Of a DNA stretch of 46,625 nucleotides, positions 32,748 through 41,646 are shown piece after piece. This DNA comes from Paucidesulfovibrio gracilis DSM 16080 (lineage in GTDB: Bacteria; Desulfobacterota; Desulfovibrionia; Desulfovibrionales; Desulfovibrionaceae), in assembly GCF_900167125.1 (NCBI RefSeq), contig NZ_FUYC01000016.1, positions 1-46,625 on the forward strand, given 5' to 3'. Position 1 is the first letter of the stretch. Each line of letters begins with the position of its first letter. Below the pieces are notes generated by a model. It searched no databases. It had not been told where the DNA came from and saw nothing but the letters and a program-made list of their open reading frames with translations. The position numbers were made by a program, and so were the translations under genes.

Positions 32748-33101
32748 CTAAAACGCTCCCTCGGCGCCGTTCTCTCCATTCTCCGCGGCTCTGGACTCCT
32801 CGGCTTCCACCGCATCCAAGCCGGCTCGCACCGCTTCCAAATGGGTACGATACTCGGCCACCAAACGGGCATTCTCCCGGCGGCGCTCCACAAGCAACGC
32901 CTGGAGCTGCTCCGGGTCCGATGTGCCGTATTCCTGCTCCGCCTGGTTCCGGCACTCCTCCAGCTGACGGTTCAAGGTCTCCACATCGCGCTGGGCGCGG
33001 ACCTTTTCATCCCGCAACCGCTCATATTCGTCCTTGAGCTGATTCAATTCACGCTGGAGGGCTTCATCGCTCTCGCCGCCACTTCTCGGCTTCTCATTCA
33101 T
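32748..33101 (-). CDS. Coiled-coil protein of the split Rad50-like operon
   Basis: A 117-residue, almost entirely helical, highly charged protein with heptad-like Leu spacing from about residue 14 to 100 (ALQRELNQLKDEYERLRDEK and onward) and an acidic Gly/Asn-rich tail. It has one Cys and no enzymatic motif. The start overlaps the nuclease gene's 3' end by 8 nt, and its stop is 3 nt before the C-half start. It may supply the coiled-coil arm missing from the short C-half protein or tether nuclease and ATPase; this is inference. Confidence 0.7.
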   Translation of the reverse strand: MNEKPRSGGESDEALQRELNQLKDEYERLRDEKVRAQRDVETLNRQLEECRNQAEQEYGTSDPEQLQALLVERRRENARLVAEYRTHLEAVRAGLDAVEAEESRAAENGENGAEGAF

Positions 33102-34068
33102 TGTCCACCACCTCTTTATACAACGCCCAGATCAAGGCCGACTCGGGCTGCTCCGGGTTGAGATTGGCCTGCAAAAATTCCCGCAAGCCGGTTCCTTCGC
33201 TGCTACGGCGCATGGCCAGCCGTTCCAGCCCCTCCAAAAACCGCGACTCCCCGTGTTCCTCCTGCTCCTCGGGCGGAAACTCCTGGCGCGGGAACACGTC
33301 GTAAAACGGTTCGTGCGGCACCTGCCAGCTTGTCAATTCCTCACACCCCGGCGTCCAGATTGCGGCGGCCGGAATCTTTTCGCTGGAACGCCGGGAAAAG
33401 GTCAGCCGGGTGATGTTTCCGGGGTTGGCCCAGGTGGTGCTTCCGGCCTGCACCTGGGGCTGAGGCCGGTGGATATGCCCGTTGATGAGCCAGTCGATGC
33501 CGGGCAATTCCTTGATGCGCCCGGCGCGATCCAAAAAATCCGGAAAGCTGATGTTGTGGTGCGTGAACCAGAGCACGGTCGCCTCATCCGGCACATACTC
33601 CCGGTCCAGCCCTCTGGGCAGACGGTGACCATCCGGGGTGGCGCCCACCACGACCTTTGCCTCCGGCGTCTCCAGCACGAACTGCAATCCCGGCTCCTGC
33701 ATGAGCCGGATGACTCCGGCCTCGCCCAGCACAGCCAGGGACACATCCCGGGTCCAGCGGGCCAGGTGCTTGTCATGGTTACCCACCAACACAAACGGAC
33801 GATGCGGCCGAAACAGGCTCATGAGTTCCACAAGCAATGTGTTGGAGTTGTCCCTGGGTCGGTGGAACAGATCGCCCAGCAGCACCACGGGCATTTCCAG
33901 TTCCCGGGCGCGGTCCAGGCAGGCCGCCAATTTGCTCAAGACCTGCTCACGGTACCCCGGAAGGCGATGCCCGGGCGGGATATCCGCCACGTGCGGATCA
34001 CCGATCAAAAACAGTCCGTTGCCTCGCACCCGGGGCAGTTGCTCGGGGATCGGGTGAGTATTGCTCAT
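33094..34068 (-). CDS. Mre11/SbcD-like metallophosphoesterase
   Basis: A 324-residue calcineurin-type phosphoesterase with all metal motifs: GDPH (D24, H26), GDLFH (65-69), GNHD (96-99), HH (170-171) and GHIH (197-200). The C-terminal ~100 residues (from FYDVFPRQEF) are helical and may bind the ATPase partner as in Mre11/SbcD. Its start overlaps the stop of the Walker A half-gene by ATGA (34065-34068), fixing ATG 34068. The expected activity is Mn-dependent DNA exo/endonuclease at DNA ends. Lying between two ATPase halves, instead of next to a single sbcC, is unusual. Confidence 0.85.
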   Translation of the reverse strand: MSNTHPIPEQLPRVRGNGLFLIGDPHVADIPPGHRLPGYREQVLSKLAACLDRARELEMPVVLLGDLFHRPRDNSNTLLVELMSLFRPHRPFVLVGNHDKHLARWTRDVSLAVLGEAGVIRLMQEPGLQFVLETPEAKVVVGATPDGHRLPRGLDREYVPDEATVLWFTHHNISFPDFLDRAGRIKELPGIDWLINGHIHRPQPQVQAGSTTWANPGNITRLTFSRRSSEKIPAAAIWTPGCEELTSWQVPHEPFYDVFPRQEFPPEEQEEHGESRFLEGLERLAMRRSSEGTGLREFLQANLNPEQPESALIWALYKEVVDNE

Positions 34069-35312
34069 CCGTTGCCGTCCCCTTTTTCCCGGGCTGCGCC
34101 GCCCAGAAACGCATCCTGATTCAGGGCATTGCCGCACAGGGGGCAATGGCCCACTTCACGCAAGCGTTGCTGCAATGCTTCCCCATGGTTTCGCAACCGG
34201 TCCTCCCGGGCTGCCACTATTCGGCGGGCAGATTCCATCCGTTGCTCCAGCCCCTGCATCTCCTTGAGCAATTCGGCCAGAGGCTGCACGTCGAGCGGTT
34301 GGGGAACGCCTTGTAGTGTAGTAAGGATCGTTGCCTTTTGTGATTCGAAGTATTGCTTACGTTCCAGATGGTTGAGAGAGTGAATCAGTTGCTTGTGGTT
34401 TATTGTGGATTCCGGCTCAGGCGGAGGAGTGAGCGCAGTCAAGGCGTGCTGCACCCGGTGGGCGGTTGCCCGCCGCTGCTCCAACCGTCGCATGCTGTTG
34501 AGGCGTTCTTTGAGCAAATGCACGTCGGCGGGTGTGGGCGGCGAAGCAAGAGCCTCCAGCGCCTGCGCCCGTTTTCCGGCACGGCGCTGCCGGATTTGCA
34601 AGTCGTTTTGCCGATCCCGGGTCTGCTGCAACCGGGTGAGCGCTGCCTCCCCTTCTCCGGCGGCCTTGGCCGCTGCCCGGGCATGCAATCCGTGCAGGGT
34701 GATCCTGGGCAGGGTTTGCAACCGTTCCAGCCCCTGTTCACACCGTTCCATGCCCTCGCCCAAGACCCGGTGCCGCATGCGCGCTTCCCGGGTGCGGCTT
34801 TTGAGCGCGCTCTGCATGGCCAGCAGGTGCGCACCCTCGCTGGACGCGGCAAAAAACTCCGCCAACCTTGCATCGGCGACGGCGCTATCCAATAAAAATA
34901 TCGGCCGTTTCTGGTCCCCAATGTGGACATCCACCTGGGTATTGTTCTCCAGCTCCACTTCGTCCAGCCGCAGGGCGTCGCGAATTTCATCCGGCACCAT
35001 GCCCCGGCCGAGCTTGCGGAAGTATTCCGGCTCCTCGTCCCCCGGTTTGAACAGCTCGTACCATGCCGTGGTTTTCTTACGATTCCAGGCAACGCGTACC
35101 CCGTTCTCCAGCTCCACCTCCACGCGGGCCAGCTTGGCCCCATGGCGGATCACATGCTTGGGTGGAGGATTGGTAGCCAAACAACGCAACGCTTCCACAA
35201 TGGCGGATTTGCCCGTGTTGTTCGGCCCGGTGAGCACGTTCACGCCCGGGTCCAGCTCCAGCACCGTGTGGTTGTGGGCCTGGAAGTCCTGTAGGATAAT
35301 GCGTTGTATCAT
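34065..35312 (-). CDS. N-terminal half of a split Rad50/SbcC-like ATPase with zinc hook
   Basis: A 415-residue protein. Walker A GPNNTGKS lies at 29-36 in a Rad50-type N-lobe (MIQRIILQDFQAHNHTVLEL), a Q-loop-like FLLDSA near 140, long coiled-coil stretches (~150-385) and a CPLCGN hook motif at 390-395 only 25 residues from the C-terminus. Signature, Walker B and H-loop are missing; they are on the product of 32031-32744. The stop codon overlaps the nuclease start, so the split is built into the gene order and not caused by a frameshift. It starts 81 nt after the methyltransferase gene on the same strand, with no obvious terminator between. Confidence 0.82.
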   Translation of the reverse strand: MIQRIILQDFQAHNHTVLELDPGVNVLTGPNNTGKSAIVEALRCLATNPPPKHVIRHGAKLARVEVELENGVRVAWNRKKTTAWYELFKPGDEEPEYFRKLGRGMVPDEIRDALRLDEVELENNTQVDVHIGDQKRPIFLLDSAVADARLAEFFAASSEGAHLLAMQSALKSRTREARMRHRVLGEGMERCEQGLERLQTLPRITLHGLHARAAAKAAGEGEAALTRLQQTRDRQNDLQIRQRRAGKRAQALEALASPPTPADVHLLKERLNSMRRLEQRRATAHRVQHALTALTPPPEPESTINHKQLIHSLNHLERKQYFESQKATILTTLQGVPQPLDVQPLAELLKEMQGLEQRMESARRIVAAREDRLRNHGEALQQRLREVGHCPLCGNALNQDAFLGGAAREKGDGNG

Positions 35313-35393
35313 GGCCCGCTACGCCTATGGGGGTTTCGTTGGGGGAACCTGGCTTCCCCGCGCATCCATCAACACGATCCAGGGGAACGCCCT

Positions 35394-36254
35394 TTACGAA
35401 GCGCCCCGCTTTTCCGCATTGCACTGCAAAAAGGGACAAAACGCAAGTGCCTCCCGGGTCAGACACCGGTCCGGCCCGTGGCCGTGGTAGAGCTGGAGCG
35501 GCGGCTCCACACGCAGTCCTGACCCGGCATTCTTGCGCATCTCCAGCAAGACCATACGCGCCTCAGCCTGTCCATGCCCGTGCACCAGCCGCATTCGCTT
35601 GGGTTCCAGGCCCATGTCCCGGGCCAGGCAAAACAATTCCGGCAGTCGCTCCGGCAGATGCACCAGATAAAACGGCGCTTTGTCCCGCAGTGCGGCCCGG
35701 GCTGCCCGGAAAAACGGAACCGGTCCTTTCGCATCCTCGAACCGGGCTGCGTCCCGCCCGGCCGATGGGCAGGCACGCCCCCGTCCCAAGGCTCGAAACG
35801 GCGGATTGCTGATCACTGCGTCATACGTATTGTTCGCCACATTATATTCTGCAACGTCTGACAAAACAGGGGTGAATTGCTCATCAACGCCCAGTTCCTG
35901 AATATTCTGCACTGCACAGTGAAACAGTTCCGGCAGGCGCTCCACCCCGACAACCTGCCATGATTGCGCGGCGGCTGTTTCTCCGGAGAAACTCCAGCCC
36001 GCGTGCGCCTGCTCCATGTATTGACGGGCCAGCAAAAAGCCGATGCCGACCACGCCGCACCCGGTGCCCAGGTCCAGCACATGCCGCGTTCGCCCTCCCG
36101 GACTTCCGCCCAGGGCGCGAGCCGCAAACGCGGCCAGCAGCAAAGCGTCCATGGAAAACCGGTAGCCGTTCCCGGGCTGTTGCAACCCCCGGGGAAAACG
36201 GTCCCTTGGGCTGGGTTGCGCCTGGGCGTCCCGTTGTTCCGGTCCCGTGGTCAT
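35394..36254 (-). CDS. TrmN6-like N6-adenine methyltransferase
   Basis: A 286-residue class I SAM-dependent methyltransferase. Motif I is DLGTGCGVVG (61-70), and the catalytic SNPPF (about 165) marks an N6-adenine or exocyclic-amine methylase. The N-terminal GYRFSMDALLLAAF is the pattern of the TrmN6/YfiC group, which methylates A37 of tRNA1(Val). A ~15-residue insertion follows motif I. ATG 36254 overlaps the murJ stop by 4 nt, which fixes the start; the open frame extends further up inside murJ. The tRNA target is inferred from family; other N6 substrates are possible. Confidence 0.8.
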   Translation of the reverse strand: MTTGPEQRDAQAQPSPRDRFPRGLQQPGNGYRFSMDALLLAAFAARALGGSPGGRTRHVLDLGTGCGVVGIGFLLARQYMEQAHAGWSFSGETAAAQSWQVVGVERLPELFHCAVQNIQELGVDEQFTPVLSDVAEYNVANNTYDAVISNPPFRALGRGRACPSAGRDAARFEDAKGPVPFFRAARAALRDKAPFYLVHLPERLPELFCLARDMGLEPKRMRLVHGHGQAEARMVLLEMRKNAGSGLRVEPPLQLYHGHGPDRCLTREALAFCPFLQCNAEKRGAS

Positions 36255-37894
36255 GACGCTTTCCGGCTTGTCTTTCCGCGCACCCGCCGCCGTAGCGCCG
36301 AGAGCAGCAGGTTCGCTTCCGGCACGCGCAGGGCAACGGCTCCGGCAAAATAGACCACGACCCATACCGGGATCATCCCGAGCCAGAGCAGATACGGTCC
36401 CAGGGCCGAGGCCCAGGCTCCGGCAAAGACCACACCCGAGAGCACAAGACACTTGAGAATGGTCAACAGCGGTGCAGGATACTTTCCAAGCGCTCGCCCA
36501 AGAAACCACAACAGCAGCGAAAAATTCAACGCCGAGGATACGCTCACGGCCATGGCCAGCCCCACATGCCCATACCCACCCATCCACCACGCGCCCAAGC
36601 CGATGTTGGCCACCATGGACACCGCCGCCACCACCACGGGAGTTCGCGTGTTCTCCAACGAATAAAACGCCGCCACCAAAGGCCGCAGCCCCGCGATGAA
36701 CGGCAGCCCCCCGGCATACGCCAACAGCGCCAGAGCCGAAGCGCGGACCGCCTCCTGGGTGAAGGCGCCGCGCAAAAACAACAGCTTCATCAACGGTTCG
36801 GCCAAGGCCAAAAGACCGGCCATGGCGGGCAGGGAGATGAAGATGGTCAGGCCCAGGGCCGAGCCAAGGGTTCCGTGGAACTCCTCCATACGATTTTTTG
36901 CGGCCAGGGCGGACAGGCTCGGCAAGGCCGCCGTGCTCACGGCGATTCCGAACACTCCCAGCGGAAACTGCACCAGCCGATCCGCATAATAGAGATAGGA
37001 AACACTGCCCTCAGGCAAAAATGACGCCAGCAACGTTCCCAGCAGAATGTTCACCTGGTACACGGCCGCGCCAAACACCGTGGGCAGCATGAGCAGAGCC
37101 ATGCGCCGCACCCCGGCATCCCGCCAGGACCATGCCCCGCGCCAGGTAAACCCCTGCCGCCGCAAGGCAGGCTGTTGCAGCGCCCATTGCAGCACGCCGC
37201 CGCCCAGAACGCCCCCGGCCATGCACACGGCCACGTCGCCGCCCGCGTAGTAGCCCGCAAGAGCCGAACCGATCAGCGCCACATTGAGCATCACCGGGGC
37301 CAGGGCTGGAGCCAGGAACTGGCCATGCGCGTTGAGAATGCCCATGCACAAGGCCACGGAACAGATCAGGATCACGTACGGGAAGACGATACGCAGCAGC
37401 TGCACGGTCATGCCAAACCGCTCTGGATCATCCGCGAACCCCGGGGCGACCACATACGTGAGTGGCCCGGCCAGCACTTCCACCACCAGGGTCAACGCCC
37501 CCAGGATGAGCAGCAGCCAGATCAGGGCGGAACGGGCCATCTCCCGGGCGGCCAGCTCGCCCTGCTCCTCCCGCACTCGCGAATACACCGGGATAAAGGC
37601 CATGGTCAGCGAGCCTTCCCCAAACAAACGGCGCATCAGGTTGGGGATGCGGAAGGCCACGAAAAAGGCATCGGCGGCGGCTCCCGCGCCCAGGGCAAAG
37701 GCCACGATCACATCCCGGACAAACCCGAGCACCCGTGACAACAGCGTGGCCCCTGCCACCACCAGGGTGTTGCGGGCCAGTCCGCCGGAAGGTGTCCCAC
37801 CGTGGCAGGCACCGGATGCCGCGCCCATCGCCGCACCATTCCCCCGCGAATCAACGCTCTGATCGCCCGCTTTGGGAGATGCGGATTCGGTCAT
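36251..37894 (-). CDS. murJ: MurJ (MviN) lipid II flippase
   Basis: A 547-residue integral membrane protein with about 14 helices. MurJ landmarks are TLLSRVLGFVRDVIVAFALG at the first helix, AFRIPNLMRRLFGEGSLTMAFIPVY, and LLGTLLASFLPEGSVSYLYYADRLVQFPLGVFG in the centre. It flips lipid II for peptidoglycan synthesis and is normally essential. The N-terminal ~38 residues are a polar extension before the first helix. A G-rich ribosome site lies 5 nt before ATG 37894. It overlaps trmN6 at the 3' end, so the two are co-translated. Confidence 0.93.
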   Translation of the reverse strand: MTESASPKAGDQSVDSRGNGAAMGAASGACHGGTPSGGLARNTLVVAGATLLSRVLGFVRDVIVAFALGAGAAADAFFVAFRIPNLMRRLFGEGSLTMAFIPVYSRVREEQGELAAREMARSALIWLLLILGALTLVVEVLAGPLTYVVAPGFADDPERFGMTVQLLRIVFPYVILICSVALCMGILNAHGQFLAPALAPVMLNVALIGSALAGYYAGGDVAVCMAGGVLGGGVLQWALQQPALRRQGFTWRGAWSWRDAGVRRMALLMLPTVFGAAVYQVNILLGTLLASFLPEGSVSYLYYADRLVQFPLGVFGIAVSTAALPSLSALAAKNRMEEFHGTLGSALGLTIFISLPAMAGLLALAEPLMKLLFLRGAFTQEAVRASALALLAYAGGLPFIAGLRPLVAAFYSLENTRTPVVVAAVSMVANIGLGAWWMGGYGHVGLAMAVSVSSALNFSLLLWFLGRALGKYPAPLLTILKCLVLSGVVFAGAWASALGPYLLWLGMIPVWVVVYFAGAVALRVPEANLLLSALRRRVRGKTSRKAS

Positions 37895-38152
37895 TTTTTC
37901 CCCCCAGGCGCACCTACGTTGTCCGCTGCGAGCAAAAACAATTCCATCAAACTGAAATACAACACTCTTTATCCCCTACACGCGACAACTCTTTGTACGC
38001 GCCACAAGGCCTACACCTTGAAATTTACAACATCTCATTTTTTATCGTTTTTAATTCTCTAGACAATCACTCAAGATTTTCTATATTCTGAATCTACAGC
38101 ACTTTTCTACTTTTGCTTATGCCAACCGCCAGAAAAACTATAACTAATGATA

Positions 38153-39040
38153 TCAATCTGTTTGACAATCCGGACAATAACAGGTGGACCGGCCAGCCAC
38201 CTTGCAGCCGCACAGCAGCCCACCGCATCGCAAGCAGGTCTTTCCCGTTCGTCCATAGACCTGAAAACTATTCTGAAATGCCCCGGCATCGCCCCGTGCC
38301 GTGCGATAATCACTGATGGAGCTGCCGTTTTCCGCAATGGCCTGGGTCAGCACTTCACGCAGACTCGCGTGCAGCCCGGCCAGCCGTTCGGCAGACAATC
38401 CTGCGGCCAGAGCATCGGGCCGGATTCCGGCACGAAATAAACTTTCGTCCGCATAAATATTGCCGATGCCGGCTATGACGCGCTGATCCAGCAGCAACCC
38501 CTTGATCCGGGCGCGTCGGGATTGCAACCGTTCTACAAAACTCTCCGTCGAGACCTCGAGTGGTTCCGGTCCCAGGCTTTGCCAAAAGCTCCAGCGTTCC
38601 AACTGATTGCGGGTGAAGACCCGGCAACCGCCAAAACGCCGCACGTCCGCAAAGGTCAGCACACTGCCGTCGTCCAGACAAAACCGTATCCGTTCATGGG
38701 TCTCGGCCTCACGCGCGGGTCCGTGCACCATCCGTCCTGTCATCCGTAAATGAACGGTGAGTACGGACATACCCGACCCCGAAGCGGCCGCCCGCCCTTC
38801 GGATATCCCTTCTGCGGAGGTATGGCCCTCTTCAACGGAAGATCGGATGTCCAGCAAAAGCAGCTTGCCCCGGCGGCCAACACCGCACAGATCCACACCG
38901 CAGACCCGTTGCTCGAATTCCTCTGGCGTATGCCCCGGCACAGCCCGTTCATCAAAAACGCGCACCGCCGTGACCCGGCGGCCCACCAAGGTGTCCCGCA
39001 ATCCACGGGCTATAACTTCCACTTCCGGCAATTCCGGCAT
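38153..39040 (-). CDS. mutM: Formamidopyrimidine-DNA glycosylase (MutM/Fpg)
   Basis: A 295-residue Fpg-family base-excision enzyme for 8-oxoguanine. The N-terminal PELPEVE carries the catalytic Pro (after Met removal) and Glu; K59 (RRGKLLLLD) is the conserved Lys. The C-terminal zinc finger reads CLRCGGLLCG ... CYCPDC and retains four Cys. A ~25-residue Ser/Gly/Glu-rich insertion (about 67-91) lies after the Lys-bearing strand and is absent from E. coli Fpg. The start at 39040 is fixed by the required MPELPEV N-terminus; an open frame extends 13 codons further. Confidence 0.93.
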   Translation of the reverse strand: MPELPEVEVIARGLRDTLVGRRVTAVRVFDERAVPGHTPEEFEQRVCGVDLCGVGRRGKLLLLDIRSSVEEGHTSAEGISEGRAAASGSGMSVLTVHLRMTGRMVHGPAREAETHERIRFCLDDGSVLTFADVRRFGGCRVFTRNQLERWSFWQSLGPEPLEVSTESFVERLQSRRARIKGLLLDQRVIAGIGNIYADESLFRAGIRPDALAAGLSAERLAGLHASLREVLTQAIAENGSSISDYRTARGDAGAFQNSFQVYGRTGKTCLRCGGLLCGCKVAGRSTCYCPDCQTD

Positions 39041-39109
39041 GATGTTTCCCTTGTCAAATCTCCAACCTGCCCCCGGCATGGCAACAATCCCGGAGAAGGC
39101 TCCCGGTTA

Positions 39110-41092
39110 TCACCCCTGTTCCGCGCACCACCGCCGCCACATGGCCCGGTAGGCGGCTTCCATGTCCCGGGCGAACCGCGCAGCATCGCACAGGGGCGAA
39201 GCCTCCATGCGTTCCCGAAGCCCCCGGCGCAACTGCGCCAACCGGTTACCATCCCGAGCCAGCTCCACAGCCAGCCCCATATACGCATCCAGGTCCGCGG
39301 CCACAAGCTCCTGAAGACCCGCAGCCCGTAAGGTTGTAGCCGTGAGCCGCCCTTCGAACCGCTCTCCCCGCAGCGTTACCACGGGAACTCCCATCCACAG
39401 GGCATCCGCGCTTGTGGCCCCCCCCGCGTAGGGGAAGGGGTCGAGCGCCACATCCACCTCACGGTAGGATGCGAGATAGCCCCGCAATTCCATGTGGCGC
39501 CGGAAAACCACGCGGTCACCAACGCCCCTGTCCTGAAACATCTCCTGATACCGCTCCCGTACCGCCTCATCCGCAAACGAGCCGGACTGGAGCAGCAACT
39601 CCGCGCCCGGCACCTGCCGAAGGATGGCGGACCAGGCATCCACAACCCCTTTGTTGATCTTTGCGGTATTATTGAAGCACCCGAATGTGAAGGGTTTTTC
39701 CTCTTCGGAATCCGGTTCCGGCTCGGGCAAATCCACAATGGGCGGGCCGTAGCTCCACAAGCACTCCGGCAGCCGCTCCACCGTTTCCACATAGCGGTCG
39801 GACTCGGACTCGGGGCAGGTTACACCGTCAGCCAACAGGTAATCCATGGCCTGCATCCCCGTGGTATCGAAATATCCCAGCCACACGGCCTGAACCGGTG
39901 CCGGTCGGCGCGCCGCGACCTCAAGACGGTTGTGTCCGCTGTGTCCGCTCAGATCCACCAACACGTCAATGCCGTCATCCCGGATCACCTGGGCGGCTTC
40001 TACCCCGCTGAGATGCCGGATATCCCGCCATTGGTCACAAATGCTGCGAAGATGATCCGTAATACCATCGTCATACGGATTGCTGGAGTAACAGTAAAAC
40101 TCAACATTTTCAGCCGAATGATTGGCCAACAGCGGCACAAGAAAATTGCTCACCGCATGTCGGCGGAAGTCACCGGACAGATAGCCCACCCGCAGACGGC
40201 GGTCCGGGTCGGGATCATTTGCATGGGGATGCGCCCGACGGGTCAAGGGGTCAAACAACTCATGGGCGATGTCCCGGGCTTGATCCGCAAACGTTTCCAC
40301 GGGTTCATCCAGGAGGTAGTGTCTGGTCAACAAATAGTTGCTGTGCGCCGTCAAAAACGCGGGATCGGTTCTCCGGGCCTTGGAGAACCAGTCCAGGCTT
40401 TCGCGGATGCGGCCTTGATCACGCAAGAGCACGCCCAGATTGTTCATGGCGCCGGTCTGCCGGGGATCGATTTCCAGCGCTTTTGAGTACGCGTTTTCCG
40501 CTTCCGTGGTTTCCCACATATCGTGCAGTGCCGCGCCCAGGTGCAGCCAGGCCGCCACGGCATCGGGCCGCACCTTGCACGCGGTGCGCAAAAACCCCAC
40601 GGCTTCCCGGCCGCGACCCAGATCCAGCAACACGCTACCCAGATTCACCAATGCGGCGAAATCCTCGGCGTTGCGGTGCAAGGCTTCCACATAGCAGGCC
40701 ATGGCCTCCCGCAGCTGGCCGTTGTCCTTGAGCAGATTGCCAAAGCGAACATAGGGCTGGGCGAGTTCCGGTTCCATGGCAATGCACTGTTTATACTGCT
40801 CCACGGCTTCGGCCAGACGACCGCATCCCTCAAACGCCATTCCCCAATGCAAACGAAGCCGCCCGGTCCTGGGCAGCCATTTTACAGCACGGCTCAACAA
40901 ATGCTCGGCGCGACGGTGACGGCCGCTCTGCAGGGCCACGGACCCCAGCAGCCACAATGCCTCGGCATCGTCAGGCCATTGGTTCAAGATCCGGCGACAC
41001 AGCTCGCGAACCCTGTCCAGCCGCCCCCGGCGCTGCTCCATGTTCGCCAACTCCAACAATTTTGAGCGATCCCGGCTGTCCGGTCCGTCCAT
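39110..41092 (-). CDS. TPR protein with O-GlcNAc-transferase-like domain
   Basis: A 660-residue protein. TPR repeats occupy about 10-285 (DAEALWLLGSVALQSGRHRRAEHL; AEAVEQYKQCIAMEPELAQPYVRFGN). A C-terminal SPINDLY/OGT-like glycosyltransferase domain (GT41) covers ~300-655, with RLRVGYLSGDFRRHAVSNFL at its start, VLVDLSGHSGHNRLEVAARR, PAPVQAVWLGYFDTTG and a final DPFPYAGGATSADALWMGVPVVTL block. It probably glycosylates proteins or a cell-surface target. ATG 41092 has GGGGGGAG just upstream and follows the lipoprotein stop by 56 nt, so it belongs to the same run of genes. Confidence 0.88.
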   Translation of the reverse strand: MDGPDSRDRSKLLELANMEQRRGRLDRVRELCRRILNQWPDDAEALWLLGSVALQSGRHRRAEHLLSRAVKWLPRTGRLRLHWGMAFEGCGRLAEAVEQYKQCIAMEPELAQPYVRFGNLLKDNGQLREAMACYVEALHRNAEDFAALVNLGSVLLDLGRGREAVGFLRTACKVRPDAVAAWLHLGAALHDMWETTEAENAYSKALEIDPRQTGAMNNLGVLLRDQGRIRESLDWFSKARRTDPAFLTAHSNYLLTRHYLLDEPVETFADQARDIAHELFDPLTRRAHPHANDPDPDRRLRVGYLSGDFRRHAVSNFLVPLLANHSAENVEFYCYSSNPYDDGITDHLRSICDQWRDIRHLSGVEAAQVIRDDGIDVLVDLSGHSGHNRLEVAARRPAPVQAVWLGYFDTTGMQAMDYLLADGVTCPESESDRYVETVERLPECLWSYGPPIVDLPEPEPDSEEEKPFTFGCFNNTAKINKGVVDAWSAILRQVPGAELLLQSGSFADEAVRERYQEMFQDRGVGDRVVFRRHMELRGYLASYREVDVALDPFPYAGGATSADALWMGVPVVTLRGERFEGRLTATTLRAAGLQELVAADLDAYMGLAVELARDGNRLAQLRRGLRERMEASPLCDAARFARDMEAAYRAMWRRWCAEQG

Positions 41093-41148
41093 AGCTCCCC
41101 CCTTTGCGCCGGGCCGCGACGCCCCATCGGTTGCCCAAGCGGTTCCGG

Positions 41149-41646
41149 CTACTCCTGCTCCAAAAATTCCGCCATAAATGCCTGCTCCCGTTCCGGCAAA
41201 ACCGACACCCACCAGGCCAGCTCACCACGGGTCCACAACAAATGGACCATGCCCAAGCCTTCGGTGCGGTAAACGTCCACTCCGCTGCGCCGCTCCGCCT
41301 TGGGCGGGGTAAAGGGAGACGGTCCCCGGAGCATGCGCTCCACCATCACGGCCAATTGCTCCCGCGCTTCGGCCGCATTGCTCGCCCGGGAAACCCACAC
41401 CTGGGCCGCGGGTGGATGCCCGCCCCCATAGGTGGCCACTGCCGCATCCTCCACCTTGATGCTCTTGCCATGCAGTTTGTTCACGGCATGCCGGCCCGCC
41501 TCACCGGATAAAAATTCCGTTCGTGCGGTTCCGTCCACTTCCGTGGGCAGCAGGTCCGCCACATCCTGCGTTTGGCCGCAGGCAGCCAGCAGCAACCACA
41601 ATAATCCGCAAATCAATACAAAGGATCCTCGCCGCACAGAACTCAT
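41149..41646 (-). CDS. Predicted lipoprotein, unrecognised
   Basis: A 165-residue protein with a lipobox-type signal peptide (VLICGLLWLLLAAC, Cys at ~23). The mature part is mixed alpha/beta, with YGGGHPPAAQVWVSRASNAA in the middle and an acidic C-terminus. The start overlaps the ChaN-like gene's stop as ATGA (41643-41646), so translation is coupled. Being paired with another lipoprotein suggests a shared envelope role. No family recognised. Confidence 0.78.
   Translation of the reverse strand: MSSVRRGSFVLICGLLWLLLAACGQTQDVADLLPTEVDGTARTEFLSGEAGRHAVNKLHGKSIKVEDAAVATYGGGHPPAAQVWVSRASNAAEAREQLAVMVERMLRGPSPFTPPKAERRSGVDVYRTEGLGMVHLLWTRGELAWWVSVLPEREQAFMAEFLEQE

Noticed and set aside
3167-38066. 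TTCTCTAGACAA occurs at 3167-3178 and again at 38055-38066.
   Set aside because: Random 12-mer pairs are expected many times in 46 kb, and the flanks do not match.
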